This document shows, piece after piece, positions 36,549 through 44,454 of a stretch of 64,000 nucleotides of DNA (position 1 is its first letter; each line of letters opens with the position of its first letter). The DNA comes from Acetoanaerobium sticklandii (GTDB taxonomy: Bacteria > Bacillota > Clostridia > Peptostreptococcales > Filifactoraceae), in NCBI RefSeq assembly GCF_000196455.1, contig NC_014614.1:1224001-1288000 (forward strand), read 5' to 3'. The notes below the pieces were generated by a model. The model ran no database searches. It worked only from the letters and a program-made list of their open reading frames with translations, and was not told the origin of the DNA. Position numbers and translations under genes: made by a program.

Positions 36549-37394
36549 ATGGTTAAAATAATTACCGACAGCGTTTCAGATATCCCAAAAGAGTATATTG
36601 ATATGTACGATATAAAGGTATTGCCATTAAAGGTTATTTTCGGGGATGAAGTTTATAGAGATGGAATAGATATAGATACAAAGACCATGTTTGATAGACT
36701 AAAAACCACAAATGAATATCCAACAACTTCTCAAGTTACTCCAGCAGAGTTTGAGCAAGAATTCAGCGAAGTTGTAAATTCAGGCAATGAAGTAATATGT
36801 ATTACTATGTCATCAGCTCTTAGTGGAACCTATAATAGTGCATTAATCGCAAGCCGTGAATTTGACGCAAATAAAATAAGAGTTATAGACTCAAAAGCAA
36901 TAACTCTTGGTTATGGGATGATAGTTATTGAGGCAGCAAAAATGGCAAGTAATGGTATAGGGATAGATGATATAGAATCAAGAGTTAGAGACTTAGTCAA
37001 TAACATGGAGTATCTGATTATTTTTGATACTCTTGAATATATATATAAAGGTGGAAGAATCAGCAAATCACAGTATATGATGAGCAACCTTTTGAACATC
37101 AAGGTCATAATGACTATGAAAGATGGCCAAGTTGTAGCAAGGGAAAAAGTTAGAGGAAGAAAAAAAGCAATAAAATATATTATTGATTACATCGAAAAAA
37201 ATGAATCTACTCTAGATGGAAGAGTAATCGGTATGAATCATGCTAATGATAAAAGCTATTTGGAAGAGTTAAAAGAGGCTGTTTTATCAAAGTATATACC
37301 ATCAGAAACTATTTATTCCGAGGTAGGGTGTACAGTAGCAGCGTATTCAGGGCTTAGTGCAGTAGCTCTATATTACGAAAAAACAAAAAAATAA
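36549..37394 (+). CDS. DegV-family fatty-acid-binding protein
   Basis: The 281-residue protein has the DegV start (VKIITDSVSDIPKEYIDMYDIKVLPLKVIFGDEVYRDGIDI), the lipid-contact region TSQVTPAEFEQ, ITMSSALSGTYNSA, and YIYKGGRISKSQ. Family members bind fatty acids for the FakA kinase; FakA is not in this window. It is the last gene of the run that begins near nth and is followed by the glycine riboswitch region. Confidence 0.93.
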   Translation: MVKIITDSVSDIPKEYIDMYDIKVLPLKVIFGDEVYRDGIDIDTKTMFDRLKTTNEYPTTSQVTPAEFEQEFSEVVNSGNEVICITMSSALSGTYNSALIASREFDANKIRVIDSKAITLGYGMIVIEAAKMASNGIGIDDIESRVRDLVNNMEYLIIFDTLEYIYKGGRISKSQYMMSNLLNIKVIMTMKDGQVVAREKVRGRKKAIKYIIDYIEKNESTLDGRVIGMNHANDKSYLEELKEAVLSKYIPSETIYSEVGCTVAAYSGLSAVALYYEKTKK

Positions 37395-37482
37395 TTTTAT
37401 ATAGTTGAATATAAGAATTCATAAGAGGTTAAGGTAGAAAGATTATTTTTTAACAAAAATGTAAAAAACAATAAAAAAATGA

Positions 37483-37511
37483 TTGATTAAATTTTTAATC
37501 TATTATAGAAT
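37483..37511 (+). promoter_or_regulatory. Probable sigma-A promoter of the glycine reductase operon
   Basis: TTGATT at 37483-37488 and TAGAAT at 37506-37511 are separated by 17 bases. The site is about 40 bases upstream of the glycine riboswitch, so transcription would start just before the aptamer. Confidence 0.6.
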
Positions 37512-37544
37512 AAGCTTATAAAGAGTATTTAACAAATAAATAAT

Positions 37545-37657
37545 TCTGAATGAAGAGCAAAAGAGAGAATCGTTTGATCGCCGAAGGGACAAGTTTATAT
37601 TTGCCAAATATAAATGAAATTCTCAGGCAAAAGGATTTTGCTTGGACAGAACTCTGA
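37545..37657 (+). promoter_or_regulatory. Glycine riboswitch, single aptamer
   Basis: The conserved glycine-aptamer core is present: CGCCGAAGGGACAA and CTCAGGCAAAAGGA. AGCAAAA (37556-37562) and TTTTGCT (37636-37642) form P1, and AGAGAAT-type bases pair with ATTCTC to form an inner stem. Purine-rich leader and linker segments (TGAATGAAG, GGACAGAA) could form the kink-turn known for this class. Only one aptamer is seen; the usual second copy is replaced by a terminator. The architecture suggests glycine-induced read-through into grdX and the rest of the operon (inference). Confidence 0.9.
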
Positions 37658-37661
37658 TAAA

Positions 37662-37699
37662 ACAGGGAAACAAGGCTCTATTGTTTCCCTGTTTTTTTT
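37662..37699 (+). terminator. Riboswitch expression-platform terminator
   Basis: ACAGGGAAACAA pairs perfectly with TTGTTTCCCTGT (12 bp, seven-base loop), followed by seven T. It directly follows the glycine aptamer and is about 125 bases before grdX. Confidence 0.9.
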
Positions 37700-37823
37700 A
37701 TTGTAAATATAAAAATATTTGATGGGAATAAGATTAACCTTTGGCGAGCTCTTTTGAATATTATTTTTAAATAAGGGTAAAATGTTTATGATGGGCTATT
37801 TTATAGCTGCTATGAGGTGACTA

Positions 37824-38183
37824 ATGATTATTATCACAAACAATAAATTGGTAGACGAGTATTATGGTGGAAAAAACGTGGAGTTACTTGAAGGTAGTTA
37901 TCAAGATGTGCTTTACAGCGTTAGAGATTACGTCCACAAGAATTATAAATTATTAACTCATCCACTTTCAGGGAGTGTAAAGCCTAATGAAACACCATTT
38001 AAAAGTGTTGCATTAGAAATAGGCGATAAGCTAGATTTTAATTCAGTTGAGATGATTGAAAACGCTATCTACACATACTCAAAGCTACAAAACGACTCAA
38101 TTACACCAAACTGGACAGAAACTGTATTGGAAGATTTCAAGGTCATAGATCTTGATTTAATAAAACATGCTTTAAAAATTTAA
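37824..38183 (+). CDS. grdX: GrdX protein
   Basis: This 119-residue protein begins MIIITNNKLVDEYYGG and is recognised by its constant place as first gene of glycine/betaine/sarcosine reductase clusters and by its conserved middle (HPLSGSVKPNETPFKSV). Its function has not been established. A GAGGTG site precedes the ATG. It lies downstream of the glycine riboswitch and 15 bases before trxB, so it is part of the glycine-controlled transcript. Confidence 0.88.
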   Translation: MIIITNNKLVDEYYGGKNVELLEGSYQDVLYSVRDYVHKNYKLLTHPLSGSVKPNETPFKSVALEIGDKLDFNSVEMIENAIYTYSKLQNDSITPNWTETVLEDFKVIDLDLIKHALKI

Positions 38184-38198
38184 TTAAGGAGTGAAATT

Positions 38199-39143
38199 AT
38201 GTCAAAAATTTACGATTTAGTAATTATTGGCGCTGGACCAGCTGGGCTTTCAGCGGGACTTTATGGGGCCAGAGGTAAAATGAGTACTTTAATAATAGAA
38301 AAGGATAAAACTGGAGGACAAATAGTAACAACTGAAGAAGTTGCAAACTATCCTGGTTCTATTCACGACGCTTCTGGACCATCTCTTATTGCTAGAATGG
38401 CTGAACAAGCAGACGAATTTGGTACAGAAAGAATTAAAGATAGCATAGTTGACTTTGATTTCACTGGGAAAATCAAAATTTTAAAAGGAACAAAAGCTGA
38501 ATATCAAGCTAAAGCTGTAATAGTAGCTACAGGAGCTAGTCCAAAGAAATTAGATTGCCCTGGAGAAAAAGAGTTAACAGGAAAAGGTGTGTCATACTGT
38601 GCAACTTGCGACGCAGACTTCTTCCAAGATATGGAAGTGTTTGTAGTTGGTGGTGGAGATTCAGCAGTAGAAGAAGCTATGTATTTAACAAAATTCGCTT
38701 CTAAAGTAACTATAGTTCACAGAAGAGACAGCTTAAGAGCAGCTAAATCAATTCAAGATAAGGCGTTTGCAAATCCTAAGATTGATTTTAAATGGGATTC
38801 AGTTATAAAAGAAATTAAAGGTGATGGAATAGTTGAATCTGTTGTATTTGAAAACACTAAAACAGGTGAGCTTTCAGAGCATTTTGCAGATGAAGAATTT
38901 GGAACTTTTGGAATATTCGTATTTACTGGATATATACCACAAACTGATATATTCAAAGATAAAGTAGACATGAACCAATCAGGCTATTTTGTAACAAATC
39001 AAAATATGGAAACAAATATTCCTGGAGTATTTGCTGCTGGAGATTGTAGAGAAAAAGTATTAAGACAAGTAGTAACTGCAACTGCAGATGGAGCAATCGC
39101 TGCAATCATGGCAGAAAAGTATATTGAGCACGAAGGTCTGTAG
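38199..39143 (+). CDS. trxB: Thioredoxin reductase (glycine reductase operon)
   Basis: This 314-residue flavoprotein has the FAD-binding IIGAGPAGLSAGLYGAR, the redox pair in SYCATCDADFF, the NADPH-binding VVGGGDSAVEEAMYL, and the closing FAD motif VFAAGDCREKVLRQVVTATADGAIAA. It passes electrons from NADPH to thioredoxin, which in turn reduces the selenoprotein of glycine reductase. The location between grdX and trxA fits this role. Confidence 0.96.
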   Translation: MSKIYDLVIIGAGPAGLSAGLYGARGKMSTLIIEKDKTGGQIVTTEEVANYPGSIHDASGPSLIARMAEQADEFGTERIKDSIVDFDFTGKIKILKGTKAEYQAKAVIVATGASPKKLDCPGEKELTGKGVSYCATCDADFFQDMEVFVVGGGDSAVEEAMYLTKFASKVTIVHRRDSLRAAKSIQDKAFANPKIDFKWDSVIKEIKGDGIVESVVFENTKTGELSEHFADEEFGTFGIFVFTGYIPQTDIFKDKVDMNQSGYFVTNQNMETNIPGVFAAGDCREKVLRQVVTATADGAIAAIMAEKYIEHEGL

Positions 39144-39198
39144 GAGTTAACAGATAGAAAAGTCATTATAATACAACATAATTAAGAAAGCATTATTA

Positions 39199-39230
39199 AT
39201 ACGGCAATTTAAAAATACGGCAATTTAAAA
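39199..39230. repeat. Perfect tandem duplication of a 16-base unit
   Basis: ATACGGCAATTTAAAA occurs twice without a gap (39199-39214 and 39215-39230) in the 160-base trxB-trxA spacer. Its function is unknown. It lies just upstream of an AT-rich hairpin. Confidence 0.9.
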
Positions 39231-39260
39231 AAACTATTTTAATACATCAATATAGTTTTT
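39229..39260 (+). terminator. Weak terminator-like hairpin between trxB and trxA
   Basis: AAAAACTAT (39229-39237) can pair with ATAGTTTTT (39252-39260), followed by AGTTTAAAT. The stem is nine A/T-rich pairs, so it is weak. It could act as a partial terminator or mRNA-processing/stability element. Confidence 0.4.
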
Positions 39261-39303
39261 AGTTTAAATAAATTGAGATAATAAATCAGAGGAGGAAAAC
39301 GTT

Positions 39304-39621
39304 ATGTTCGAACTTGATAAAGATACTTTTGAAACTGAAGTACTTCAAGGAACTGGATATGTTCTTGTTGATTTCTGGAGTGAAGGTTGTGAGCCTTGTA
39401 AAGCTTTAATGCCTGATATTCAGGAAATGGAAAAAACTTATGGTGAGCAAGTTAGATTTACTAAACTTGACACAACTAAAGCAAGAAGATTAGCAATAAA
39501 GGAAAAAGTTCTAGGTCTTCCTACTATAGCAATCTACAAAGATGGTCAAAAAATTGACGAACTTACAAAGGAAGATGCAACAGCTGCAAATGTAGAAGCT
39601 ATGGTAAAAAAATACATTTAA
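39304..39621 (+). CDS. trxA: Thioredoxin with unusual GCEPC active site
   Basis: This 105-residue thioredoxin fold has a modified active site: FWSEGCEPCKAL, residues 28-32 GCEPC, instead of the nearly universal WCGPC. This substitution is known for thioredoxins of glycine-reductase clostridia and, to my knowledge, the Glu variant was reported for C. sticklandii. The cis-Pro region GLPTIAIYKDG is normal. It delivers electrons to GrdA. AGGAGG precedes the start, and grdE follows after 25 bases. Confidence 0.95.
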   Translation: MFELDKDTFETEVLQGTGYVLVDFWSEGCEPCKALMPDIQEMEKTYGEQVRFTKLDTTKARRLAIKEKVLGLPTIAIYKDGQKIDELTKEDATAANVEAMVKKYI

Positions 39622-39646
39622 TTTATTTGAATTAGGAGGTGACTCT

Positions 39647-40939
39647 ATGCGTCTTGAAGTTGGTAATATTTTTATAAAGGATATCCAATTTGGTGACAGC
39701 ACTAAAGTTGAAAATGGTGTTCTTTATGTAAACAAGCAAGAACTAATCAGTGAATTATCAAGTGATGAGCATATCAAGTCAATTGATATGGAAATCGTTA
39801 GACCAGGAGAAAGTGTAAGAATAGCTCCGGTTAAAGATGTTATAGAACCAAGAGTCAAAGTTGAAGGTAACGGAGGAATTTTCCCAGGTTTCCTTAGCAA
39901 AGTTGATACTGTTGGAGAAGGAAAAACAAATGTACTTAAGGGTGCAGCAGTAGTTACAACTGGAAAAGTTGTTGGATTCCAAGAAGGAATTATCGATATG
40001 ACTGGTCCAGGAGCTGACTATACTCCATTTTCTAAAACTTGCAACGTAGTTATTATAGCTGAGCCAGTTGATGGCCTTAAGCAACATGACCACGAAGCTG
40101 CTCTTAGAATGGTTGGATTAAAAGCTGGAAAATACCTAGGCGAAGCTGGAAGAAACATTACTCCAGATGAAGTAAAAGTATATGAGACTAAGCCAATATT
40201 CGAATCAGTAAAAGAGTATCCTAATCTTCCTAAGGTTGCGTATGTATATATGCTTCAAACTCAAGGACTATTACATGATACTTATGTATATGGCGTTGAT
40301 GCGAAGAAAATTATTCCTACATTAATCTATCCAACAGAAGTAATGGATGGAGCAATATTATCAGGAAACTGCGTATCTGCTTGTGACAAAAACCCAACAT
40401 ACGTTCATATGAACAACCCAGTTATCCATGACTTATACGAACTTCACGGAAAAGAGTACAACTTTGTTGGTGTAATTATAACTAACGAAAACGTATATCT
40501 AGCTGATAAAGAAAGATCATCTAACTGGACTGCAAAGATGGCTGAATACCTTGGATTAGATGGAGTTATCATATCTGAAGAAGGATTTGGAAACCCAGAT
40601 ACTGACCTAATCATGAACTGCAAAAAGATAACTAAAAAAGGTATTAAAACAGTTATTCTTACTGATGAGTATGCAGGTAGAGATGGAGCATCTCAATCAC
40701 TAGCTGATGCAGATGCTGCTGCAGATGCTTGCGTAACTGGTGGTAATGCCAACATGACAATCGTTTTACCAAAGCTTGATAAAATTATTGGACATGTATC
40801 TAAGGATGTTATAGATGTTATTGCTGGAGGATTTGATGGTTCTCTACGCGCTGATGGATCAATTGAAGTTGAAATTCAGGCTATTACTGGAGCTACTAGT
40901 GAAGTTGGATTCAACAAGATGACAGCAAAAACTTATTAA
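39647..40939 (+). CDS. grdE: Glycine reductase component B, alpha/beta proprotein (pyruvoyl precursor)
   Basis: This is a 430-residue proprotein. The expected cleavage site NCVSACDKNP is present, with Cys242 (TGC at 40370-40372) as the residue that becomes the pyruvoyl group. This yields a 47-kDa precursor split into about 25- and 20-kDa chains. The pyruvoyl group binds the amino group of glycine as a Schiff base. Component B then transfers the carboxymethyl group to the selenoprotein A. TAGGAGGTGA precedes the ATG. It sits between trxA and grdA, as in known clusters. Confidence 0.97.
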   Translation: MRLEVGNIFIKDIQFGDSTKVENGVLYVNKQELISELSSDEHIKSIDMEIVRPGESVRIAPVKDVIEPRVKVEGNGGIFPGFLSKVDTVGEGKTNVLKGAAVVTTGKVVGFQEGIIDMTGPGADYTPFSKTCNVVIIAEPVDGLKQHDHEAALRMVGLKAGKYLGEAGRNITPDEVKVYETKPIFESVKEYPNLPKVAYVYMLQTQGLLHDTYVYGVDAKKIIPTLIYPTEVMDGAILSGNCVSACDKNPTYVHMNNPVIHDLYELHGKEYNFVGVIITNENVYLADKERSSNWTAKMAEYLGLDGVIISEEGFGNPDTDLIMNCKKITKKGIKTVILTDEYAGRDGASQSLADADAAADACVTGGNANMTIVLPKLDKIIGHVSKDVIDVIAGGFDGSLRADGSIEVEIQAITGATSEVGFNKMTAKTY

Positions 40940-40996
40940 TTATAAAAATTTAACCATATTATTATAAATACAATATGAAAATTTAAGGAGGAAAAT

Positions 40997-41473
40997 ATGA
41001 GCCGTTTTACTGGAAAAAAAATAGTTATTATCGGCGATAGAGACGGAATTCCTGGCCCAGCTATTGAAGAATGTCTTAAGCCTATCGATTGTGAAGTTAT
41101 ATTTTCATCAACAGAATGCTTTGTCTGAACTGCTGCTGGGGCTATGGACCTAGAAAACCAAAAGAGAATTAAAGAAGCTACTGAGAAATTCGGAGCTGAA
41201 AATCTTGTGGTTTTAATAGGTGCTGCAGAAGCCGAAGCTGCTGGTCTAGCAGCTGAAACAGTTACAGCGGGTGACCCTACTTTTGCTGGTCCTCTTGCTG
41301 GTGTTGAGCTTGGATTAAGAGTTTATCACGCAGTTGAGCCTGAATTCAAAGATGAAGTAGATGCTCAAATCTTTGATGATCAAGTTGGAATGATGGAAAT
41401 GGTTCTTAACGTTGATGAAATCATAGAAGAAATGCAAAGCATTAGAAGTCAGTTTTGTAAATTTAACGACTAA
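40997..41473 (+). CDS. grdA: Glycine reductase selenoprotein A (UGA read as selenocysteine)
   Basis: Reading through a single TGA at 41126-41128 gives a 158-residue protein, the normal GrdA length. The codon is residue 44, in ECFV-Sec-TAAGAMD, matching the known CxxU redox motif of GrdA. The selenium carries the carboxymethyl group from component B, and component C turns it into acetyl phosphate. The residues before the stop (MSRFTGKKIVIIGDRDG) and after it (DLENQKRIKEATEKFG) are both family-like, so this is not a pseudogene. AAGGAGG precedes the ATG. Confidence 0.97.
41126..41153 (+). promoter_or_regulatory. Possible SECIS-type hairpin after the grdA UGA
   Basis: Directly downstream of the UGA, CTGGG (41136-41140) can pair with CCTAG (41149-41153) around an eight-base loop GCTATGGA. 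The stem is short (five pairs, one G-U), so the proposal is weak, but its place fits a bacterial SelB-binding element. Confidence 0.35.
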
Positions 41474-41494
41474 TAAGGAAGGAGGCGTTTATTG

Positions 41495-42805
41495 ATGGGA
41501 AAAGTTAAGGTTGTACACTATCTAAATCAATTCTTTGCTGGTATAGGCGGAGAAGAAAAGGCAGATACTCTTCCACATATTGCTGAAAGTCAACCTCCAA
41601 TATCTCAACAACTTCAAAAGTTAATTGAAGAAGATGCTGAGATAGTAGGAGTAGTAGTTTGTGGAGATTCATATTTCAATGAAAATCTTGAAGAAGCTAA
41701 AGCTAAAGTTTTAGAGATGATTAAATCTTTTAATCCAGATATACTAATCGCTGGCCCAGCGTTTAATGCTGGTAGATACGGAATGGCTTGCGGAACTGTT
41801 GTTAAGATGGTTCAAGATGAATTAAACCTAAAAGCTTTCACAGCTATGTATGAAGAAAATCCTGGTTTAGATGTATTTAGAAAAGAAGTATATGTAATTC
41901 CTACTTCTGATTCAGCTGCAGGTATGAGAAAAGCTCTTCCAGCTGTAGCGAAATTTGCAACTAAATTAGCTAAAGGTGAAGAAATTCTTTCTCCACAAGA
42001 AGATGGATACTTTGCAAGAGGAGTTCGTGTTAACGCATTCGTAGATGAAAGAGGATCTATGCGTGCTGTTAAAATGCTAGTTAAAAAGCTTAAAGGTGAA
42101 GAGTTTGAAACTGAGTATCCAATGCCAGTATTTGATAGAGTAGCTCCAAATCCAGCAGTTAAAGATATTACAAAAGCAAAAATTGCTTTAGTAACTTCTG
42201 GTGGTATTGTACCTAAGCACAATCCTGATCATATAGAGTCATCTTCAGCTTCTAAATACGGAAGATATGATATCTCTAGCTTTGATAAACTATCAGAAGC
42301 TGATCATGAAACTGCACATGGTGGATATGACCCAACATATGCTAATAACGAGCCAGACAGAGTTCTTCCAGTTGATGTACTTCGTGATTTAGAAAAAGAA
42401 GGCAAAATCGGAGAATTATTTAAATATTTCTATACTACAGTAGGTAATGGTACTTCTGTTGCAAATTCTAAGCAATTTGCTCAAGAATTCTCTAAAGAGC
42501 TTCTTGAAAACAAAGTAGATGCGGTTATCTTAACATCTACCTGAGGTACTTGTACTCGTTGCGGCGCAACGATGGTTAAAGAAATCGAGAGAGCTGGTAT
42601 TCCTGTAGTTCATATGTGTACAGTAGTTCCAATATCTCTAACAGTTGGTGCAAATAGAATAATTCCTACAATTGCTATTCCTCACCCACTTGGAAATCCT
42701 GCACTAGATGCAGCTGAAGAAAAACAGCTTCGTAGAAAGCTTGTTGAAAAAGCTCTTAAAGCTTTAGAAACTGAAGTTGAAGACCAAACAGTTTTTGAAG
42801 ACTAA
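41495..42805 (+). CDS. grdB: Glycine reductase component B gamma subunit (selenoprotein)
   Basis: Reading through the TGA at 42542-42544 gives a 436-residue protein with selenocysteine at position 350 in TST-Sec-GTCTRCG, the known GrdB site (UxxCxxC). It begins GKVKVVHYLNQFFAGIGGEEKAD, typical of GrdB/PrdB-type B subunits. With the pyruvoyl GrdE chains it forms the substrate-specific component B and activates glycine. Either TTG 41492 or ATG 41495 fits the AAGGAAGGAGG site; ATG matches family members. A hairpin follows the gene. Confidence 0.97.
42542..42572 (+). promoter_or_regulatory. Probable SECIS element of grdB
   Basis: Twelve bases after the UGA, CGTTGC (42557-42562) pairs perfectly with GCAACG (42566-42571) around a GGC triloop, extended by one T-A pair. 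The apical loop is about 19-21 bases past the UGA, a distance compatible with bacterial SECIS hairpins that bind SelB. Confidence 0.65.
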
Positions 42806-42840
42806 GATAAATAAATTTGCTATTAAAATATTTTGTTCAT

Positions 42841-42874
42841 AAATTAGATGGGGAGAAAAACCCCATCTAATTTT
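42841..42874 (+). terminator. Terminator-like hairpin between grdB and grdC
   Basis: AAATTAGATGGGG pairs perfectly with CCCCATCTAATTT (13 bp, seven-base A-rich loop), followed by a T run. It lies inside the grd operon, in the 97-base gap between grdB and grdC. It probably reduces read-through so that components A/B are made in excess of C. Confidence 0.8.
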
Positions 42875-42902
42875 AATATTAAAGTAAAATTGGAGGCTTC
42901 TT

Positions 42903-44438
42903 ATGACAAAACCTGTTTTGAAAAATGCAAGTTATATTTTAGTTCATACTCCTGATATGATTATCCACAATGGAACAACTTACCAAATGGAAAAACTAGG
43001 TAATCCAGACTCAGAATTCCTAAAAAATGTGGGAAATTTTATCAGAAATTATGAAGAAGTTGTGAATTACGCTCCTAACCAAGTATATATTGGAAACAAA
43101 AAGCCTGAAGAACTAAATGATATAGCTACTCCTTGGTTTGAAAATCCAGTTCAAGGAACTAGAGAAGGTAGATTTGGCGAAATCATGCCTCAGGATGAAT
43201 TTATAGGTATGTTAAAAATAGCTGATTCTTTTGACCTTGTTAAGCTTACTGCTGATTTTTCTAAAGCTGTTGTTGAGAAACTAAAAGCTCATGAATTATT
43301 CAGTGATGCTGAACTTGAGAAATTTAAAGATTCTGAAGAAATTGATTCAATTAAAACTTTTGTAAACGAGCATCATGCAGAAGGACTATATAACATGGGT
43401 GAGCTAGTTGGATGCGTAAAGAGAGCTCATGAAGTAGATAACAGCTTAACAGCTCATATTATGTTTGAAAACTTGGTTGTTAAGGCATCAGGAGTTTTAG
43501 CAGTAAAACATTTAATGAAAAATTCTTCTGTAAAAGCTGATGAAGTTGAATATGTTATAGAATGTTCTGAAGAAGCTTGTGGCGATATGAACCAAAGAGG
43601 TGGAGGAAACTTCGCTAAATCAATTGCTGAAGCATGCAGCTTTACTAATGCAACTGGATCAGATACTAGAGGATTCTGCGCTGGACCTACTCATGCATTA
43701 ATAAATGCAGCTGCACTTGTTAAATCAGGTGTATATAAGCATGTTGTTGTTGTTGGTGGTGGAGCAACTGCTAAACTTGGTATGAATGCAAAAGACCATA
43801 TTAAGAAAAATATTCCTGTTCTAGAGGATGTACTTGGTGGATTTGCAGTTCTAGTTTCAGAAGATGATGGAATTTCACCAGTGTTCAACACTGATTTAGT
43901 GGGAAGACATACAGTAGGAACTGGCTCATCTCCTCAAGCAGTAATTACATCATTAATCACAATGCCATTAGATAAAGGTGGTTTAAAAATTACAGATATC
44001 AGTAAATACTCTGTAGAAATGCAAAATCCAGATATTACTAAACCTGCTGGTGCTGGAGATGTTCCAGAAGCCAACTATAAGATGATAGCTGCTCTTGGAG
44101 TAAAAAGAGGAGATTTAGAAAAATCTTCACTTCCAACTTTTGGCAAGGAACACGGAATGCCAGGATTCGCTCCTACTCAAGGACATATCCCATCAGGAGT
44201 TCCATTTATAGGTTTTGCAATTGATGAGATGAAAGAAAACAAGCTAGATAAAGTTATGATAGTTGGAAAAGGAAGTCTTTTCTTAGGAAGAATGACAAAC
44301 CAGTTCGATGGAGTATCGTTTGTAATGGAGAAAAATGATGGTAAAGGTGAAGACAAAGCACCTCAAGTTGATGAGCAGCAAATCAAATCTATGATAGCAG
44401 ATGCGATGAGAAAGCTTGCTGAAAATTTGGGACAATAA
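42903..44438 (+). CDS. grdC: Glycine reductase component C, beta subunit
   Basis: This is a 511-residue protein of the GrdC family, related to beta-ketoacyl-ACP synthase III (thiolase-like fold). It has the conserved KPVLKNASYILVHTPDMI start and EEACGDMNQRGGGNFAKSIAEACSFTNATGSDTRGFCAGP, which carries conserved cysteines. With GrdD it releases acetyl phosphate from the carboxymethyl-seleno intermediate on GrdA. GGAGG precedes the start. grdD begins 16 bases after its stop. Confidence 0.96.
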   Translation: MTKPVLKNASYILVHTPDMIIHNGTTYQMEKLGNPDSEFLKNVGNFIRNYEEVVNYAPNQVYIGNKKPEELNDIATPWFENPVQGTREGRFGEIMPQDEFIGMLKIADSFDLVKLTADFSKAVVEKLKAHELFSDAELEKFKDSEEIDSIKTFVNEHHAEGLYNMGELVGCVKRAHEVDNSLTAHIMFENLVVKASGVLAVKHLMKNSSVKADEVEYVIECSEEACGDMNQRGGGNFAKSIAEACSFTNATGSDTRGFCAGPTHALINAAALVKSGVYKHVVVVGGGATAKLGMNAKDHIKKNIPVLEDVLGGFAVLVSEDDGISPVFNTDLVGRHTVGTGSSPQAVITSLITMPLDKGGLKITDISKYSVEMQNPDITKPAGAGDVPEANYKMIAALGVKRGDLEKSSLPTFGKEHGMPGFAPTQGHIPSGVPFIGFAIDEMKENKLDKVMIVGKGSLFLGRMTNQFDGVSFVMEKNDGKGEDKAPQVDEQQIKSMIADAMRKLAENLGQ

Positions 44439-44454
44439 GAAGGAGGCAACGATA

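Noticed and set aside
37742..37760. Possible sigma-54 promoter between the riboswitch and grdX (TTGGCGAGCTCTTTTGAA)
   Set aside because: The -24-like TGGC is present, but the -12 element reads TTTG instead of TTGC at the right place, so spacing and sequence both fail. The sigma-A promoter before the riboswitch explains transcription.
40997..42805. grdA and grdB as pseudogenes because of internal stop codons
   Set aside because: Both UGA codons fall exactly at the known selenocysteine positions 44 and 350, and the flanking sequence is intact, so they are selenoproteins.
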